The position numbers were made by a program, and so were the translations under genes. A DNA stretch of 64,000 nucleotides from Acanthosepion pharaonis (taxonomy: Eukaryota > Mollusca > Cephalopoda > Sepiida > Sepiidae): assembly GCA_903632075.3 (NCBI GenBank), contig CAHIKZ030004732.1, positions 1,709,501 through 1,773,500 of the forward strand, read 5' to 3'. Each line of letters opens with the position of its first letter. The first letter of the stretch is position 1. The notes below the pieces were generated by a model. It searched no databases. It worked only from the letters and a program-made list of their open reading frames with translations, and was not told the origin of the DNA. This document shows positions 12,706 to 24,480 of this stretch, piece by piece.

Positions 12706-13564
12706 GAGGATTTTATTATCTATTTCTATATTTGTCACATCAACATTTTCTAATGTAGTTATTCTCTTCAGACCCTACAATGATGTATTATTGTAGTTTT
12801 ACATGACTTCCTACCTGGGTTTTGCACATGATGCACTACAAACGAAAGTTTACAATAAAAAACATGTCCTAGATTCAATATAAATGCATATAAAATGTCA
12901 ATCCATCACTTCAAGTGTAGCAAAGATAACCAAGTTCCCGATTCTCCAAATATTTCACTTCTTTTCAGTTAACATCATTTACATGTCACATTTTATCAAC
13001 AAGGCTAAGTGCACAAAATGGAATGATGGACACATTGCATTATTTTTATTCAAGTTGAACATTACCAACAAATTCATAAATGCACTTGAACAACTGGCAA
13101 AGTTAGACATATCACCATTAATTGAAAGCCATTTTAATTATTATAGCTTCTATTCAGTCATTCTTTAAGAATATTAGAGGCTACATCATTTTAGCATAAT
13201 GTTATGGCAATTCTTCAATCTAATTATTATATTACATCAAAGAGGTGAACTGTTTGTGTCTGAGATTTTCAGTTTATCTTTAAAACTTAATATCTTTCAT
13301 TTCATACACCTTTTAAGAACTCAAGTCTTTGAGAATTTTGCAAGAATTCTTTAATATTGAATTTATAAAATGAACAGCAGGCATTGAATTTATTAACATT
13401 ATTTCTCACATTAATAATTACAAATTATTATTTAAAGATTTCAATGAAATATCTTCATGCTTCCTTAATTGCTGGAGAGGATAACCTATATATCAAAACT
13501 TTGTTGATGGCTATAATTTGTTTGTCTATATTTAACTTTCATAGATATCAAGTGGTTATTGCAA
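12706..13564. other. Gene-free AT-rich stretch
   Basis: Open frames of up to 94 codons (12884-13168, plus strand) show no domain or codon preference. I see nothing in it. Confidence 0.45.
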
Positions 13565-13700
13565 ACTGTAAATTTGGGGTTTCCAAAGTGGGTGGTGCTG
13601 CCAACCACCAGGAGCATTGGAAAAATCCAGAGGATGTTGAGGAAAAAGGTTGGGTGCTTAGCAAAATGTGGCTGCTTGGGAGCAGCAAGGTGGCATTAGA
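13565..13700 (+). repeat. Possible hAT terminal fragment
   Basis: Begins GGGTTTCCAAAGTGGGTGG followed by a pyrimidine/purine-balanced CCACCAGGAGC-TTGG. It resembles the CAG-GGTT-CCAAAGTGGG type ends of several hAT non-autonomous elements and is clearly less AT-rich than its flanks. Only one end is visible and no target duplication can be shown. The surrounding 165-codon ORF (13384-13881) runs through it by chance. Confidence 0.3.
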
Positions 13701-13889
13701 AGCAAGTAATGATATTTTTTTAATCTATATAACAAAATCTAAGTCATTTACACTTAAGGAACACGTATGCTTTACAAATAAGATTAATATAAAAGTCATA
13801 CAGAAAAATCATGGTTTCATTTTAATCTGTTACCTAAAGTTAAATGTCTGTTTGTCTCTTGCACACATTATTTGGACATGACTTACCAC

Positions 13890-15254
13890 ACATCAACCAT
13901 ATCAGAGGCAGTCAGGGCCAATGTTCTAGACTTGTAGAGTGTAGTGATATATAGCTATGGATGCTTGTCTGGCAACATCTTATCTAATGGCATCTAAGAA
14001 TAGCCAAAGTGCATATGTATTTAAAGTGTTAGGTTAGTTGTTTTGAATTTGCAGTCTACCTATTACCAAATAAGGATTGTCTTCATATGGGTGTTGGAGG
14101 GGGTACTAAGTACATGGATTTGGAGTCAAGTAGGTGGCAGTTAGAAAAGATTTATGAACAGCTGTTGTAAATCAATCCTCCCAGATTCTTTAAGCTAAAA
14201 TTTTGATAATGAATCTCTCAAAACCAGAAGCTCAATTCCACATGTAATTTTCTGATGATAAAATAAAAACATTGAAAAATGAGAATTAAGATATTTCATG
14301 AATTAAATATTGATTACTGACAGAAATTCTTGCCATTTATAGGATTTTGTAGAGATGAATGACATGACCAGCATATCAGATTTTCACTTCTTGTCACAAC
14401 ACAACAGAAATCCAAAATAGCAAAAGATTGGCTCTGAATATTCAAACAATATTCCTTCTATGAGCATTCTTTGGAGAATTTGTTTGATTTCAACTCTAAC
14501 CAATATCAAATCCCAGAAGTCTACAGGCATCACTCTTCTCTTCCACAGCATAGTGCCATAAAAATGGCCAACCATTCAGTCAATCCAGGCTTATCATTGT
14601 TTTCTTTGGCTGAACAACTCAAAATCAGTTTCTCATAATTATAAATTTGAGGTTTTTGTATAAAATTACACTGTCAACTTCAAGCCAGAGATAATGCCAG
14701 GAGCCATTCATCTTTGATCCATGAACATTAGCAATCTCTCCTGAGGGTAGAATACCTCTCTTCAGAGCAAAGAACTTTTATAACAGTGATAAATCTTGCA
14801 TGGAGACTTAAAATCAATGGATTAGCTTCAAGCCCCTGGAGTGTTAAAGTTTACAACCAATCAGCATTGTTCCTATGCAATATAAACAATACTGACATTG
14901 ACTATTTTTCTTTATAGCCCAATCAGCATATGTCAGGATTGCATATGAATAATAGACACAAGAACTACTTTCCCTTTCCAAGCATAAGTTCAATGACAAA
15001 GAACAAGTTCAATAAAAATTACTTTTATTGCTGTATTTCACACCATTTCAATATAATGGTAAACCTGAGGAGGAAGATATTGTTTAGAGTCCATAGAGCA
15101 TCATCATATATGGAAAAGTGAATAAAAAGTTTAGAACAGTAAAAACAATTAAAAAAATGTACTGCATAGAATGAATATATTATGTACAAATATCAAGACA
15201 TGTAAGAATATATAAGTGAATACTTAGCATTATCATTTGTATGGGATTTATTCT
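13890..15254. other. Gene-free stretch
   Basis: Moderately AT-rich, with no recognised coding or repeat structure beyond short T- and A-runs. Confidence 0.4.
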
Positions 15255-15500
15255 TTTAGGAGTTGTCTCTTCAGGAGGTGAACAATTATGGATCTCCACA
15301 ATATTCAATCCTTTGTAGCTCTTAGTAAGAGTTTGTCCATTTATTATTCCTCCTAGTCTCTTCCCTGCCATCCATTTACACAAGCTCATTAGGCAGGTTA
15401 GTTGCTGTTTCCTTCTGTGTTTTTGATGTCCTCTGTGTCAAATTGTCCAAGACCCAATTTCTTCATTATGCATCCCAGAAATTTCAACAATCTATTTCTG
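15255..15500 (+). repeat. Interspersed repeat family R1, copy 3
   Basis: Shares GTCTCTTCA, TTTGTAG-TCTTA, CATTTACACAAGCTCATT, TTCCTTCTGTG and GATGTCCT-TGTGTCAAATT-TCCAAG with 4255-4475. A family A SINE follows about 100 bases downstream, repeating the arrangement at 9425-10090. Confidence 0.55.
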
Positions 15501-15599
15501 ATTCTAAGCATAAGTGTCCTTTGTGTTCCCATTTTCCTTTCTAGTGTCTCCATAAGCTTACACATATTGAAATTGAATTTCTTGTAAGAGATTAAGAAA

Positions 15600-15800
15600 A
15601 TCATACTAGTAATCTTGGATTGAGGAGAGCCGAGTTCTAAATCCAGTTGAATACATTGCATTCATTTATGTGCTAATACTCTTGGGAAAGGTATGAAACC
15701 CCTTCACCCACCATCTATGGGTAAATAGCAGGACAGACAGGGTTCTATAGCCTTGGATAGCAACTGGTCTACCGCAGAAAGAAAGGGCAACCTACTGTGG
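15600..15800 (+). repeat. tRNA-like SINE, family A
   Basis: Blocks in order: GAGCCGAGTTCTAAATCC (B-box-like), ACTCTTGGGA, GTATGAAACCCCTTC, CACCATCTATGGGTAAATAG, CAGG-CAGACAGGGTTCTATAG and CCTTGGATAGCAACTGGTC. These match 9838-10090 and, inverted, 23820-24060. Confidence 0.65.
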
Positions 15801-16114
15801 GAAAAAAATCTGCCTCATCAGTCATGTATCAAAAGATACATGATCTCCTAAGCATGTATCACGCATGGCACATAACTTACTGAATATATGATTTGAATAA
15901 GACTGGATGATTTTTAACACTACAAATTATTGTTATGCTAAATTATGAATGTATGTACATTTTAATTCTAACAGTCAATAAAACTGAAAGAGCAGGATGG
16001 AGCAGAAAAGGAAAACTAAGAAAAATCAGATGAAAATGTCATTGTGGAAAAAAAAAAAAAAAAAAATAATTGATTTTCAAATTGTTTTTGTTTGTTTTAA
16101 AAAAAAATGACTTC

Positions 16115-16154
<40 letters not shown>

Positions 16155-16950
16155 TAAAAAAAAAAAAAAGGAAAAATTCAAGTAAATAATCCAAGACAAT
16201 ATTTCTTACAAAGTCTTTATTTCTTACGTTTTGTTTTTGTCAAGAAATGAAAAAGCAAAAGTGCAAAATTATTCATTTAATTTTAAATAAAAGGATTTGT
16301 TAAAAATGAATAAATACGATCCTATCTTGAAGTCAGGAGAAATGGTTTAAAATATTTTGTTTACTATTTCCAGGCATTAAGTGCTTGACATGCACTTTCA
16401 TACTTGTCATTCAATTACTGTTACTTTCATGGCCTCCATATTCAGAATTTCTATTGACATTTTGGACAAGGTGGGCTTGATGTAGACTTTCAACAAATGA
16501 AAACAAATGTGGAAGAAGTAAAAATTCATGATCAAATGAATTAAAATAAAGTTTTCCTTTAAAATTTACATACTTTATGATAATGATTACTGTTCTGGCA
16601 AATAATATTTCAGGAATAATTAATTCTCTATTATCTTTCTTAAAATGGTTTTTAAGCATGAACTCTATATGATTAGACTTTTGAGGAAGTGATAGTTTTA
16701 TATAATAAACTGACTGCTATTTGTTTTAATGTGACAATCTATATGACAGATTGAAAATGAAAGAACCAAATATAGTCATGATGAATATGATTTTTGTTCT
16801 AAAAATATAGCAAACAAGATTGTCCTTACTGTATTTTTTGTAAGATATATTCATTACCTGCATCTCAATGCACACTAATTCAATAATGGAAAAATAGAAA
16901 TTCATATAACTGCTGCTATAATGACAGTAGCACCTGCAACTAAGTGTTCA
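15801..16950. other. Gene-free AT-rich stretch with (TA)n at 16117-16152
   Basis: Holds an A-run near 16050, a (TA)n tract and AT-rich sequence. No gene is recognised. Confidence 0.5.
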
Positions 16951-17181
16951 TCAGATAGTGACCTTGGGTTCAAGCATGATTTTGGAGCCCACTGCATCAA
17001 TACTACTAACCCGGGGCACCACGGCAGTACCTTCCAGCAGTACTACCGGCAATTTAGTTGATTCTTCATCAGATTGCAGGAGTACTAGGTCCAAGCAGAA
17101 GTGGTATCTATTGCAATTTTGAAGCCAATCTCCTTTGATATCAACCAGAGAGCAGTCAGATGTGTCTAAGAGGGATGACAT
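16951..17181 (-). CDS. Unrecognised 76-codon ORF of non-AT-rich composition
   Basis: An ATG-to-stop frame on the minus strand with balanced codon use (CTG, GTG, GAC, CCC and similar). This is unlike the Phe/Lys/Ile/Tyr-rich chance ORFs elsewhere. The peptide starts MSSLLDTSDCSLVDIKGDWL and ends in VSSIDAVGSKIMLEPKVTI. It shows no signal peptide, membrane segment or cysteine motif. It sits about 270 bases beyond the end of a minus-strand LINE fragment, so it may be transposon-derived, or an isolated exon. I do not recognise the family. Confidence 0.2.
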   Translation of the reverse strand: MSSLLDTSDCSLVDIKGDWLQNCNRYHFCLDLVLLQSDEESTKLPVVLLEGTAVVPRVSSIDAVGSKIMLEPKVTI

Positions 17182-17456
17182 TTTTGTTATCTGAATTCAA
17201 CAGGATAACATGATATATAAAATGACATAAAAAGAAAAAAAAAAAAAAGATCTATTCCCTATTACAAATGGAGCTCAGAAAAACTAATGACCAGACAAAG
17301 AGGAGAATCAAACAAAAAGAATAATTTGCATAATTAATAAAAAAGGAAACATAACCAGGAGGGATGATCAGAAAGCAATACAACAACTGGACTTGACTTC
17401 AAATATACATTTACTAAATTTTTAACCAGGGTGATGATTGAACGTTGCATCCTATG

Positions 17457-18240
17457 TTCAACTGCCAACCAATTGCTGGGTTGATCTTACAAAGTCATAC
17501 AGAAGGCTCTCACTGAACTGTGAAGGCACATATACCACCCACAGCAGGACACATTTTAGCAACCAACCTGCTTGTAGCAAAATCAAATTGAACTCAAAGG
17601 AAGGTTTGTGAAGCCAAGATGCCATGTCAGAGCCAATGACATTGCAGATTCTTCTTTGTATTTTATGAAGAATATCTAGATACATAGCAGAAGCACCAGA
17701 CTAGATGTGGCAGAAATATTCAATGCACAGATGAATGGAAAGCTTATAAATGTGCAAGATTCTGGTGAGAAAAATTGTCTTGCACAACATTACGAACCAA
17801 CTTTCCTAGCAGCAGACCTAGCAATTGAATATAATTTTTCCACTTTGTGTTGGCAGAAAATATTAGTCCGAGACAGAACAAGGAGTTACTCTCCTGGAGG
17901 TTAGCAGCAGCCATGCTGGTGGAAGGCAAAAAAAGGTTTTCCCAGATGAGCACATTCGTTATTAGGGCATTAAAATTAATAAGCCATTTCTTGTCCCAGT
18001 TAACAACTGGCTATAGGTTATTTTTGAGATCAGCTGCTAATTGGAATGATAAGACTTACCATTAAGACAGGAAGGAATAAATATTTATTATCAGCATAGA
18101 TACAAAGGTGAGAACTGATGACAATAGGAAGGTCATTGATGAAGATTAGGAACAACATAAGTTCAAGTATAGATCCTTTGAGCAGGGGAGGGACTTTCAT
18201 TAATGCAAAACGATCTAGAAAAGTGGCCATTCACTTTACA
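17457..18240 (-). pseudogene. LINE reverse transcriptase / C-terminal fragment
   Basis: On the minus strand the order is KGSILELMLFLIFINDLP and then IYAD followed by NKY (18230 to about 18050). This corresponds to the QGS-LGP-LF-IYINDL and YADD boxes of non-LTR reverse transcriptases; the second catalytic Asp is lost. Next come LGLIFSA-KWKNYI (about 17850), CHIWSGA and YLDILHKIQRRICNVIG (17685 to 17630). Frameshifts separate the blocks. The piece is 5'-truncated before the fingers, as is usual for LINEs. It is from the same broad family as the fragment at 7168-7672. Confidence 0.65.
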
Positions 18241-18571
18241 ATTTGATAAGATTGAATTAAAAATTTGTCCAGAAATACAATAACCTTTCAACTTGTAAAC
18301 AATTATCTATTATTTTGACTGTTGCAACCATTTTATTTTGTCTCAGACATAATATTCTTTGGTTGAATATTGTTTTCATTTCTAATATACATCTCTTTTA
18401 ATGATGGACTTTAAGTTTTCTATTCAATTAATATCTCGAGAGGCTAAGGACCATTCCATCAGTTTAGTATCTTTGAAACTATTTTTATGGAATGTGATTG
18501 GTGCATTATATTGAATTAATATATTCTTCAGCTACTACATTGCTCAACTAATACATGTGTCTTCTCTTTGT

Positions 18572-18595
18572 GTCGAAGGGACTCATGGTCTAGTG
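18572..18595 (+). repeat. 5' piece of a SINE split by hAT insertion
   Basis: Ends in TGGTCTAGTG, the first half of an RNA polymerase III A-box. The remainder of the SINE resumes at 22383 with the duplicated GTCTAGTG followed by GATTAAGAC. Confidence 0.6.
18588..18595. repeat. 8-bp target site duplication (left) GTCTAGTG
   Basis: Identical to 22383-22390 at the other end of the hAT element. Eight base pairs is the diagnostic duplication length of hAT transposons. Confidence 0.9.
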
Positions 18596-21500
18596 TAAGG
18601 GTGAAGAACCTTTTTGTGCATGAAGGCCACATTGAAATTCATCATCACTCATAGAGGTTGCATATTTTCAGCTACACATTTCATATCTTAGGTAAAAAAT
18701 GCATAAAACAGAATCTAATAAATATATAATCTAATAAAAACAGACATTATAAAACTGAAAAACAAGACATGTTCAAAGAAACATTATTCACCTTTTAGAC
18801 AAATTAATGACTTTCCTGACATTGCTTCTTTTGAGATAGTATTTTGAAATCAGGTTCTAACATAGTGATCTTTAGTTTTAATTGATCTTCCAAATGCTCA
18901 TCTGTCAACTGTGTTCTCAACAAATTCTTGATTTCTGTCAACTATGAGAATGTGGATTCACAACTGTATGTTAAAGAAAAACATGAAATAAATCAGTATG
19001 CATGTTCACAAAGGCAAGGATATTCTAGTGTCCTTTTCCAAATTTCAATGTGATCTTGCTATCAAACAGAGTTTTCAGGATATTATCTTCAGACAACACA
19101 ATAAGCTTCATCTGTATCTCCTCAGGTGCTTCTGATATGTTAACTAATTAAGATTCAGGGTGACATTATGCTTTTCAAAATTACTGAATCTTCTGCTGTA
19201 TTCTATTAATGAGTCTAAAACTGACTGGTATTCCTAAAAAGATTTGTAAATATTCTATTCACTTTCACTCATTACTTTCAACAAGTAGGGAAAGGGTTCT
19301 GAAAGTTCTGAGCAAGAAAGGATGTTTTTGCCACATATTATATATTGATTTATTTCTGCTTTCTAATGAAATATTAAACACATTTTGCTTTGTCATTACA
19401 TTACACACAAATGCAGCATGTCTTTGAAATTTTGTATCTGATAATTCACAAAACTTATTTTCTTTGAAAAAGTTAATTATTTGTTCTTGTAAAGACAAAA
19501 TTTTGACCAATATGTATGCACCCTTGCAATAACCAATGTATTTTTGAGTGATAGGGCAAATATACACTAATTACCTTGTCATCTATAATCAACATGTTTC
19601 AAAACTGACGATGCCTCATAGCATTTGCTTGTATATAGTTCACAATACTTATAATTTTTTGTAAGGTGTTATTTAAAATAGCAGATTTCGCACATGTTGC
19701 TGGTGCAGAATGCAATGAAAAGAAATCGGTGCATTTGGAAGTGTGTTTCCTCTTTTTAGATGTGCAATGAATCCTTCATTTTTAGCCATCATAGCTGGAG
19801 CATAATCAGTACACACACTTACCAATTTAGTAAGATCAGCCCAACCTTATGACATTTCTCTTAAGTTATGAGTAGATATTTTTGATATCTTTCCTTTAAG
19901 GGTGCTTAAAGCAAATAATTCTTCAAATAATTGAAAATTGTCAGTTATTGCATGAATGAAATACAATATTTGTGGTGAATCAGTGGAATCTGTCAATTCA
20001 TCCAAACCTAAGAAGAAATATATATTGTCTTTTTTTTTTTATTATTATATTTTGGAGCTGCTCTGTTACATTTCTGACCAATTCATGCTGTCAATCTGTA
20101 TTAGCCCTTCTTGAAAGAGGCACATTTTTATGTTTGTTAATTTTATCTGGAGCTAAATATTTTACAACTTCTACAATGCATTCCTTTTATGAGCTTTGCA
20201 TTGCTGAATGGTTTACCTTTTTCATCCCAAGTAAATATCCAACTTCCGAGTTTGCTTCTATTGCAGCATTTCGTGAATTTAATACAGAATGGAATAATTG
20301 CCTCTACTTTTGCTTTCCATCCTTTAGTTTCTGCAGTGCAATTCTTCGAGCTTCACCCTCCAATTTAGCATATTTATTGTCTTTATGAACAGCAAAATGT
20401 TGATGAACCTTGTATTTTTGAACTGTTGAAATCATAGTATCACAAAGCAAGCAAGACATTTTACTGCTGTTAAAACACTAAAAATATTCCAATTCATCAT
20501 TGAAAGTCCTATTTTCTCCTTTCAAAGTTCATTTTAATTTTGGGGGCATAATAGGTTAAAATTAATAGATAAATGATTTTATTCTGAAAAGACATAAATA
20601 TTAGCAAACATAAACAACTAGACTTATATATACATTGTTGTTATTGGAAATCATGCAAATTATCTGCATCAGAAATCAGTATACATAATCAAAATTAGTA
20701 AAAATACTATGAGCTATTAAAATTTGTAGGCATTGTCATTGTAAAAGTTGTATTATAGCTTCAAAAAGAAAGGGACATTTTGATGGCTCGCCTAGAGAAC
20801 CTGGCAACACTGTTGAAAAGCAGGGTTGTGGCACTGACATCTAAATCATCAGTTCCAACTCCAGCTCCCAGTTAGTCTCACAGTAATGATTGATATACCT
20901 TACTGAAATTGAACCTTGCTCATTGTTATTCATAGGCCATAATAGATGGCTATTAATTTAAATTATAATGACTATGCCTCTGCCTTTGTTAATCTCTTAT
21001 TATTGATTATAATATAACCAATAATTGATTACTGATAACAACACCTTTTAGTACAAGACAATTATCCTCTGTTAACTAGAAGTTCAATGTTTTAGTTAAA
21101 ATTCCAAAGAACAAATAATGTTAAAAAAAATATAAAGTTCATTGTTAATGGAAATGGTGTAAGATTAGTATTTGAAAGGTGATAGATTGAAAAGAGTCAA
21201 TGTTTAAAATATTTACTTACTCAGGTTGAGAAGTAGTAGGTAGGCTGGTAGCAAGATGGAATATAATTTTACTAAGGAGTGTTTTTTGCTACTTAAAGGG
21301 AATGGAATTCAATTGTTTTTTTTTTTATAATACAGCAGTACTTCATTCGGGTTAGAGTTCTTCTTATATAGTAGAATAGTAGAAGTTTTTCTTTGTAAGT
21401 GGAGTTGTAGAAATAAATTTGTCATCAATGTTCTGAAAGGTCAACTGCTAAGTTGAGTTGAGTTGCATTCTTCTATGTCAAAGTCTCTCCTTTTTTTTTT

Positions 21501-22382
21501 TTTTTTTTTTAACTATCTTCTGTCAACACTTTGTATCTGTTTATATGCCAGTTTACTTTCTCGCACCAGCTTGTGAATTTCTTTTACTTTTTCTCTAATT
21601 TCCCAAAAGCAATACTTCTCAATGGTTAAATATTTATTTTCTAAAATAGGCTCAAGAATTTCTCTCTTTGTTTCTGTAGTTTCCCTGAGACAAAACCTGT
21701 TGTTGGTTGAATATTTACTTCACACCTAGTCGCAAATTTCTTTTCTTGAATTGGTGATTTCGCTAGCCAAGTTAGGAAAGTTTTGTTTTTATTTTTTGGT
21801 CTCTACAATAGTCATACTTACAGTATGAAAAATATTAAAATATAAACACTGATAAAAGATGGTTTGAATTTTGTGGTCGTCTTTTCTAGCTAAAAATAAT
21901 TTCATTTTTTTTTTATACAGTATATATGATTTTATTTTCTTGCTTAAAATATTTTTGTCAAGTTTTTCTTATGGAGAAAGAAAAAGAAAATGAAGACAGT
22001 CAGCTGTAAGGTGAAAAGTTAGCCAATGCATAACCAACAGACACATCGCTAACTAATGAAGACTGTTGTTACAAGCACTAATATTAGTGTGATGATATAT
22101 ATGTAATTTTGATATAAAGATCTTAATGGTTCCAAGTTAACACCAGAAAAGAAACCTTAGGCAACCCAAACCACACTAGTAATGTATTTTATGATAACCA
22201 GTAACACAAGCTTAATTATTGTTGAGAAAGAAGAAATTTTATTGTGAATTTTTAGTTTAGAGAGCTGGAGGTAGTACATTTTTGCTGACTTCAGCTCTAG
22301 CTCCAACTTTTTAAAAGCCCAGCTCAAAAGTTGCCAAAGGTCACACGTGATGACACAGAAGGTCACAGGTTCCTCACCCCTG
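18596..22382 (-). mobile_element. Complete but inactive hAT transposon
   Basis: The element is 3,787 bp long and flanked by a perfect 8-bp duplication. Terminal inverted repeats are TAAGGGTGAAGAACC (left) and CAGGGGTGAGGAACC (right, read inward), 12 of 15 matching; the right end keeps the CAGGGGT form typical of hAT ends. The transposase remnant lies on the minus strand at 18804-20459. The remaining 1.9 kb between 20460 and 22382 would be the 5' non-coding part and shows no conserved domain. The left terminus has lost the initial CAG and the gene has several stops, so neither the enzyme nor probably the ends are functional. Confidence 0.85.
18804..20459 (-). pseudogene. hAT transposase (GTF2IRD2/Charlie-like), decayed
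   Basis: From an ATG at 20459 the minus strand reads MSCLLCDTMISTVQKYKVHQ-F, a zinc-finger-like start (Cys-X2-Cys), then EGEARRIALQKLKDGK. After stops comes a DELTDSTDSPQILYFI block, then WADLTKLVSVCTDYAPAMMA, the catalytic-core VxTDGAPAM-type motif with Gly replaced by Tyr. FHCILHQQ follows. The C-terminus has ESTFS, a stop, then LTEIKNLLRTQLTDEHLEDQ and a terminal QESH, the hAT dimerisation region. At least six in-frame stops and some frameshifts are visible. The family identification rests on motif order and C-terminal wording recalled from hAT proteins. Confidence 0.75.
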
Positions 22383-22390
22383 GTCTAGTG
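22383..22390. repeat. 8-bp target site duplication (right) GTCTAGTG
   Basis: Second copy of the duplication flanking the hAT element. Confidence 0.9.
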
Positions 22391-22700
22391 GATTAAGACA
22401 TTAATTAAAGCGTATCTGATTTCCTGGTTGTGATAAGATCAATTCCCAGAGTCAGGTAGCATTAAAAAATGATATATTCTGGTTCAGTGGAATAAACAGA
22501 TCTGTGATTCAAAGGTAAATAGATTAGAAAAATTTAACTGATAAGAATTATTGTCTAAACATCGAAAGAACAATGTAACTCTAATGATTGAATAAAGTTT
22601 ACAGTTAAAAAGTCTGAGGAGGTTACCGAGTATGACAGATACCTGATGAAGGTCAGAGAATACAATGGTCAAAATAAAAAGTATGAGGAGGAGGATTTCA
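22383..22700 (+). repeat. SINE family B, 3' piece (interrupted by hAT)
   Basis: Continues the A-box (GTCTAGTG-GATTAAGAC), then a degenerate B-box region GATAAGATCAATTCCCAG. The body contains GAGGTTACC and ends ACCTGATGAAGGTCAGAGAATACAATGGTCAAAA in outline. The same tail order (GGTTACC, ACCTGATGAAGG, GAGG, CAATG-T-AAA) occurs at 32310-32600, 43258-43490 and 55605-55880. Confidence 0.6.
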
Positions 22701-23819
22701 CATGTAAAAAATTCCAACATGAATTGTTTTTCAGATTTTTACTTTAAAAGGTGTTCTAAGTCAATGTCTTTAATATTTGGAATATTTTTTTTTTCTGGTC
22801 AATCAACTTTTCTTACTTTTTTAAATTTTCTTCAGATATCTTTTCTGTAATATTTTTGAAGCACTTTCTTTATTTTTTTAATATTCTCCAATCTGTTCAA
22901 CCTTTTCACAATTTCCATAAATCAATAACTTTACAATATCTTGTTTCTCTAACTTTGTAGTTTTCTTTTGGCACAGGACAATCTTTATGGATTAGAAATC
23001 AAGAAATAAATATCAGTAACTAAACTATTACATTTATTTATTTACACTGATGACTGACCCACAAGTTGCATAAAAAAAACAAAAATAAAATAACACCACC
23101 TAATAAATTATTAATAAGCAGAAATTCCCATTTTATATGGAATAAATATATCTTGAAAATCTTACCGAAATTTTACTTGTATAATAAAAACTGCAATAAA
23201 ATTGGGAAAGATACAAATACAGTATAATCACTGGAATGACTAGCCATGAGATTTTTGTCAAAGTTAATATTTACTAAGATTAGATATTAACACATCAATG
23301 CCAGATAATAATAATAATAATAATTCTTTAAGTGTATAAAATTTTGTAGAAGTAGAATTACCAAAAACTCACTTTATCATTTGGAGTTAAAAAATGAAAT
23401 TTAAATAAACATTAAATCTTGAAGATGGAAGTTTTAAAAATAAATAAAAATTACAGAAAATAATAATGAGAAATAATAAACTCTGATGAGAAGAAAAAAT
23501 TACAGAAATAATTAACAACAAATATTGTTTGATTATAATTGTTAAAAACCATACATTTTCATTGTACTAGAATCTTTCATATATAAAGTGTGAGTATAAA
23601 ATTCCCTTGATGATTATATATATTACACACAAACAAACTGAACTCTTCCATCATTTTTTCAACGTATGAGTGTCCAGTAACTCAATTCTTAAATCTGAAC
23701 AACCAGACTACTTGCAAATATGATTTGATTATTGTGTTGAATGCTTGTGCAGAATGAACCACACTTTTTGGAAGTGACAAGTACAGAGAATTGTTGCACA
23801 ATGTGCCATGAAGCACCCA
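22701..23819. other. Gene-free AT-rich stretch
   Basis: AT-rich sequence with an (ATA)n run at about 23306-23323. No gene recognised. Confidence 0.5.
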
Positions 23820-24060
23820 AACAACCATCCTAAGGTTTTGAATTCAGAGTTGTCCTTCTCCTAGACTGGTTGCAACTCAAGTCTATAGGACCCAGTCTAT
23901 CCTGTTAATTAACCATAGCTGAGGGTGGGGGAGGAGTTGGATTCATACCTACACCAAGGGTATTTGCATGTAAACAAATGTAATGAACAATTCTCTGATT
24001 AGTCAATCTAAGCTACAACACATTTTGCCCAAGCCTATAGGCTCAGATTCACCCCACATA
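23820..24060 (-). repeat. tRNA-like SINE, family A (inverted copy)
   Basis: On the minus strand it reads ACCCTTGGTGTAGGTATGAATCC, a C-rich block, CTATGGTTAATTAACAGGATAG, then CTATAGACTTGAGTTGCAACC-GTC and GAATTC, in the order seen at 9838-10090 and 15600-15800. It faces another family A copy about 300 bases away at 24330. Confidence 0.6.
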
Positions 24061-24329
24061 AAAAAAATGGTCTTGTGTCACATCCTGCCTTGTGGGGAAG
24101 CAAGGTAAATAACCTCAATCCAGATCTGCCTTGTCAAAAAGACCACTGCATTTGCTTGTCCAAAATTGCTTTTGTGTCAATGCCAATTCTTAGTTTGTGA
24201 ACTTTTTGCCTTCTTACCTGTTAATTTGCCTTGCATATATTTTTTGCTTGCTTGATATTATTTTATTTTTGCTCTGTTTCTTTTTCTTACAAACTTTGTT
24301 AATTCTGTTTGTTGGAGAGTTCTGTTATT

Positions 24330-24480
24330 TTGCATATGACCATGGCTACTCACTCCACAATCCATCTATTCTCCCTCTAACTATGGATTAAATAGCAGAG
24401 TACACTGGGTAATCTAGCCTCAGTTGGTAGCTAGTCGAGGAGAATGCTGAATTTAGAAGGTAACAGAAGACTGCACCATT
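24330..24480 (+). repeat. tRNA-like SINE, family A (body only)
   Basis: Contains the C-rich block, CTATGGATTAAATAGCAGAG, ACTGGGTAATCTAGCCTCAG and TAGCTAGTCGAGGAGAA-GCTGAATT, all diagnostic of the family A body. The tRNA-like head is missing or too decayed to see. Confidence 0.5.

Noticed and set aside
13384..13881. 165-codon ORF, plus strand
   Set aside because: AT-driven composition with no domain; it crosses a probable hAT end by chance.
19972..20388. 138-codon ORF, plus strand
   Set aside because: Antisense shadow of the minus-strand hAT transposase.
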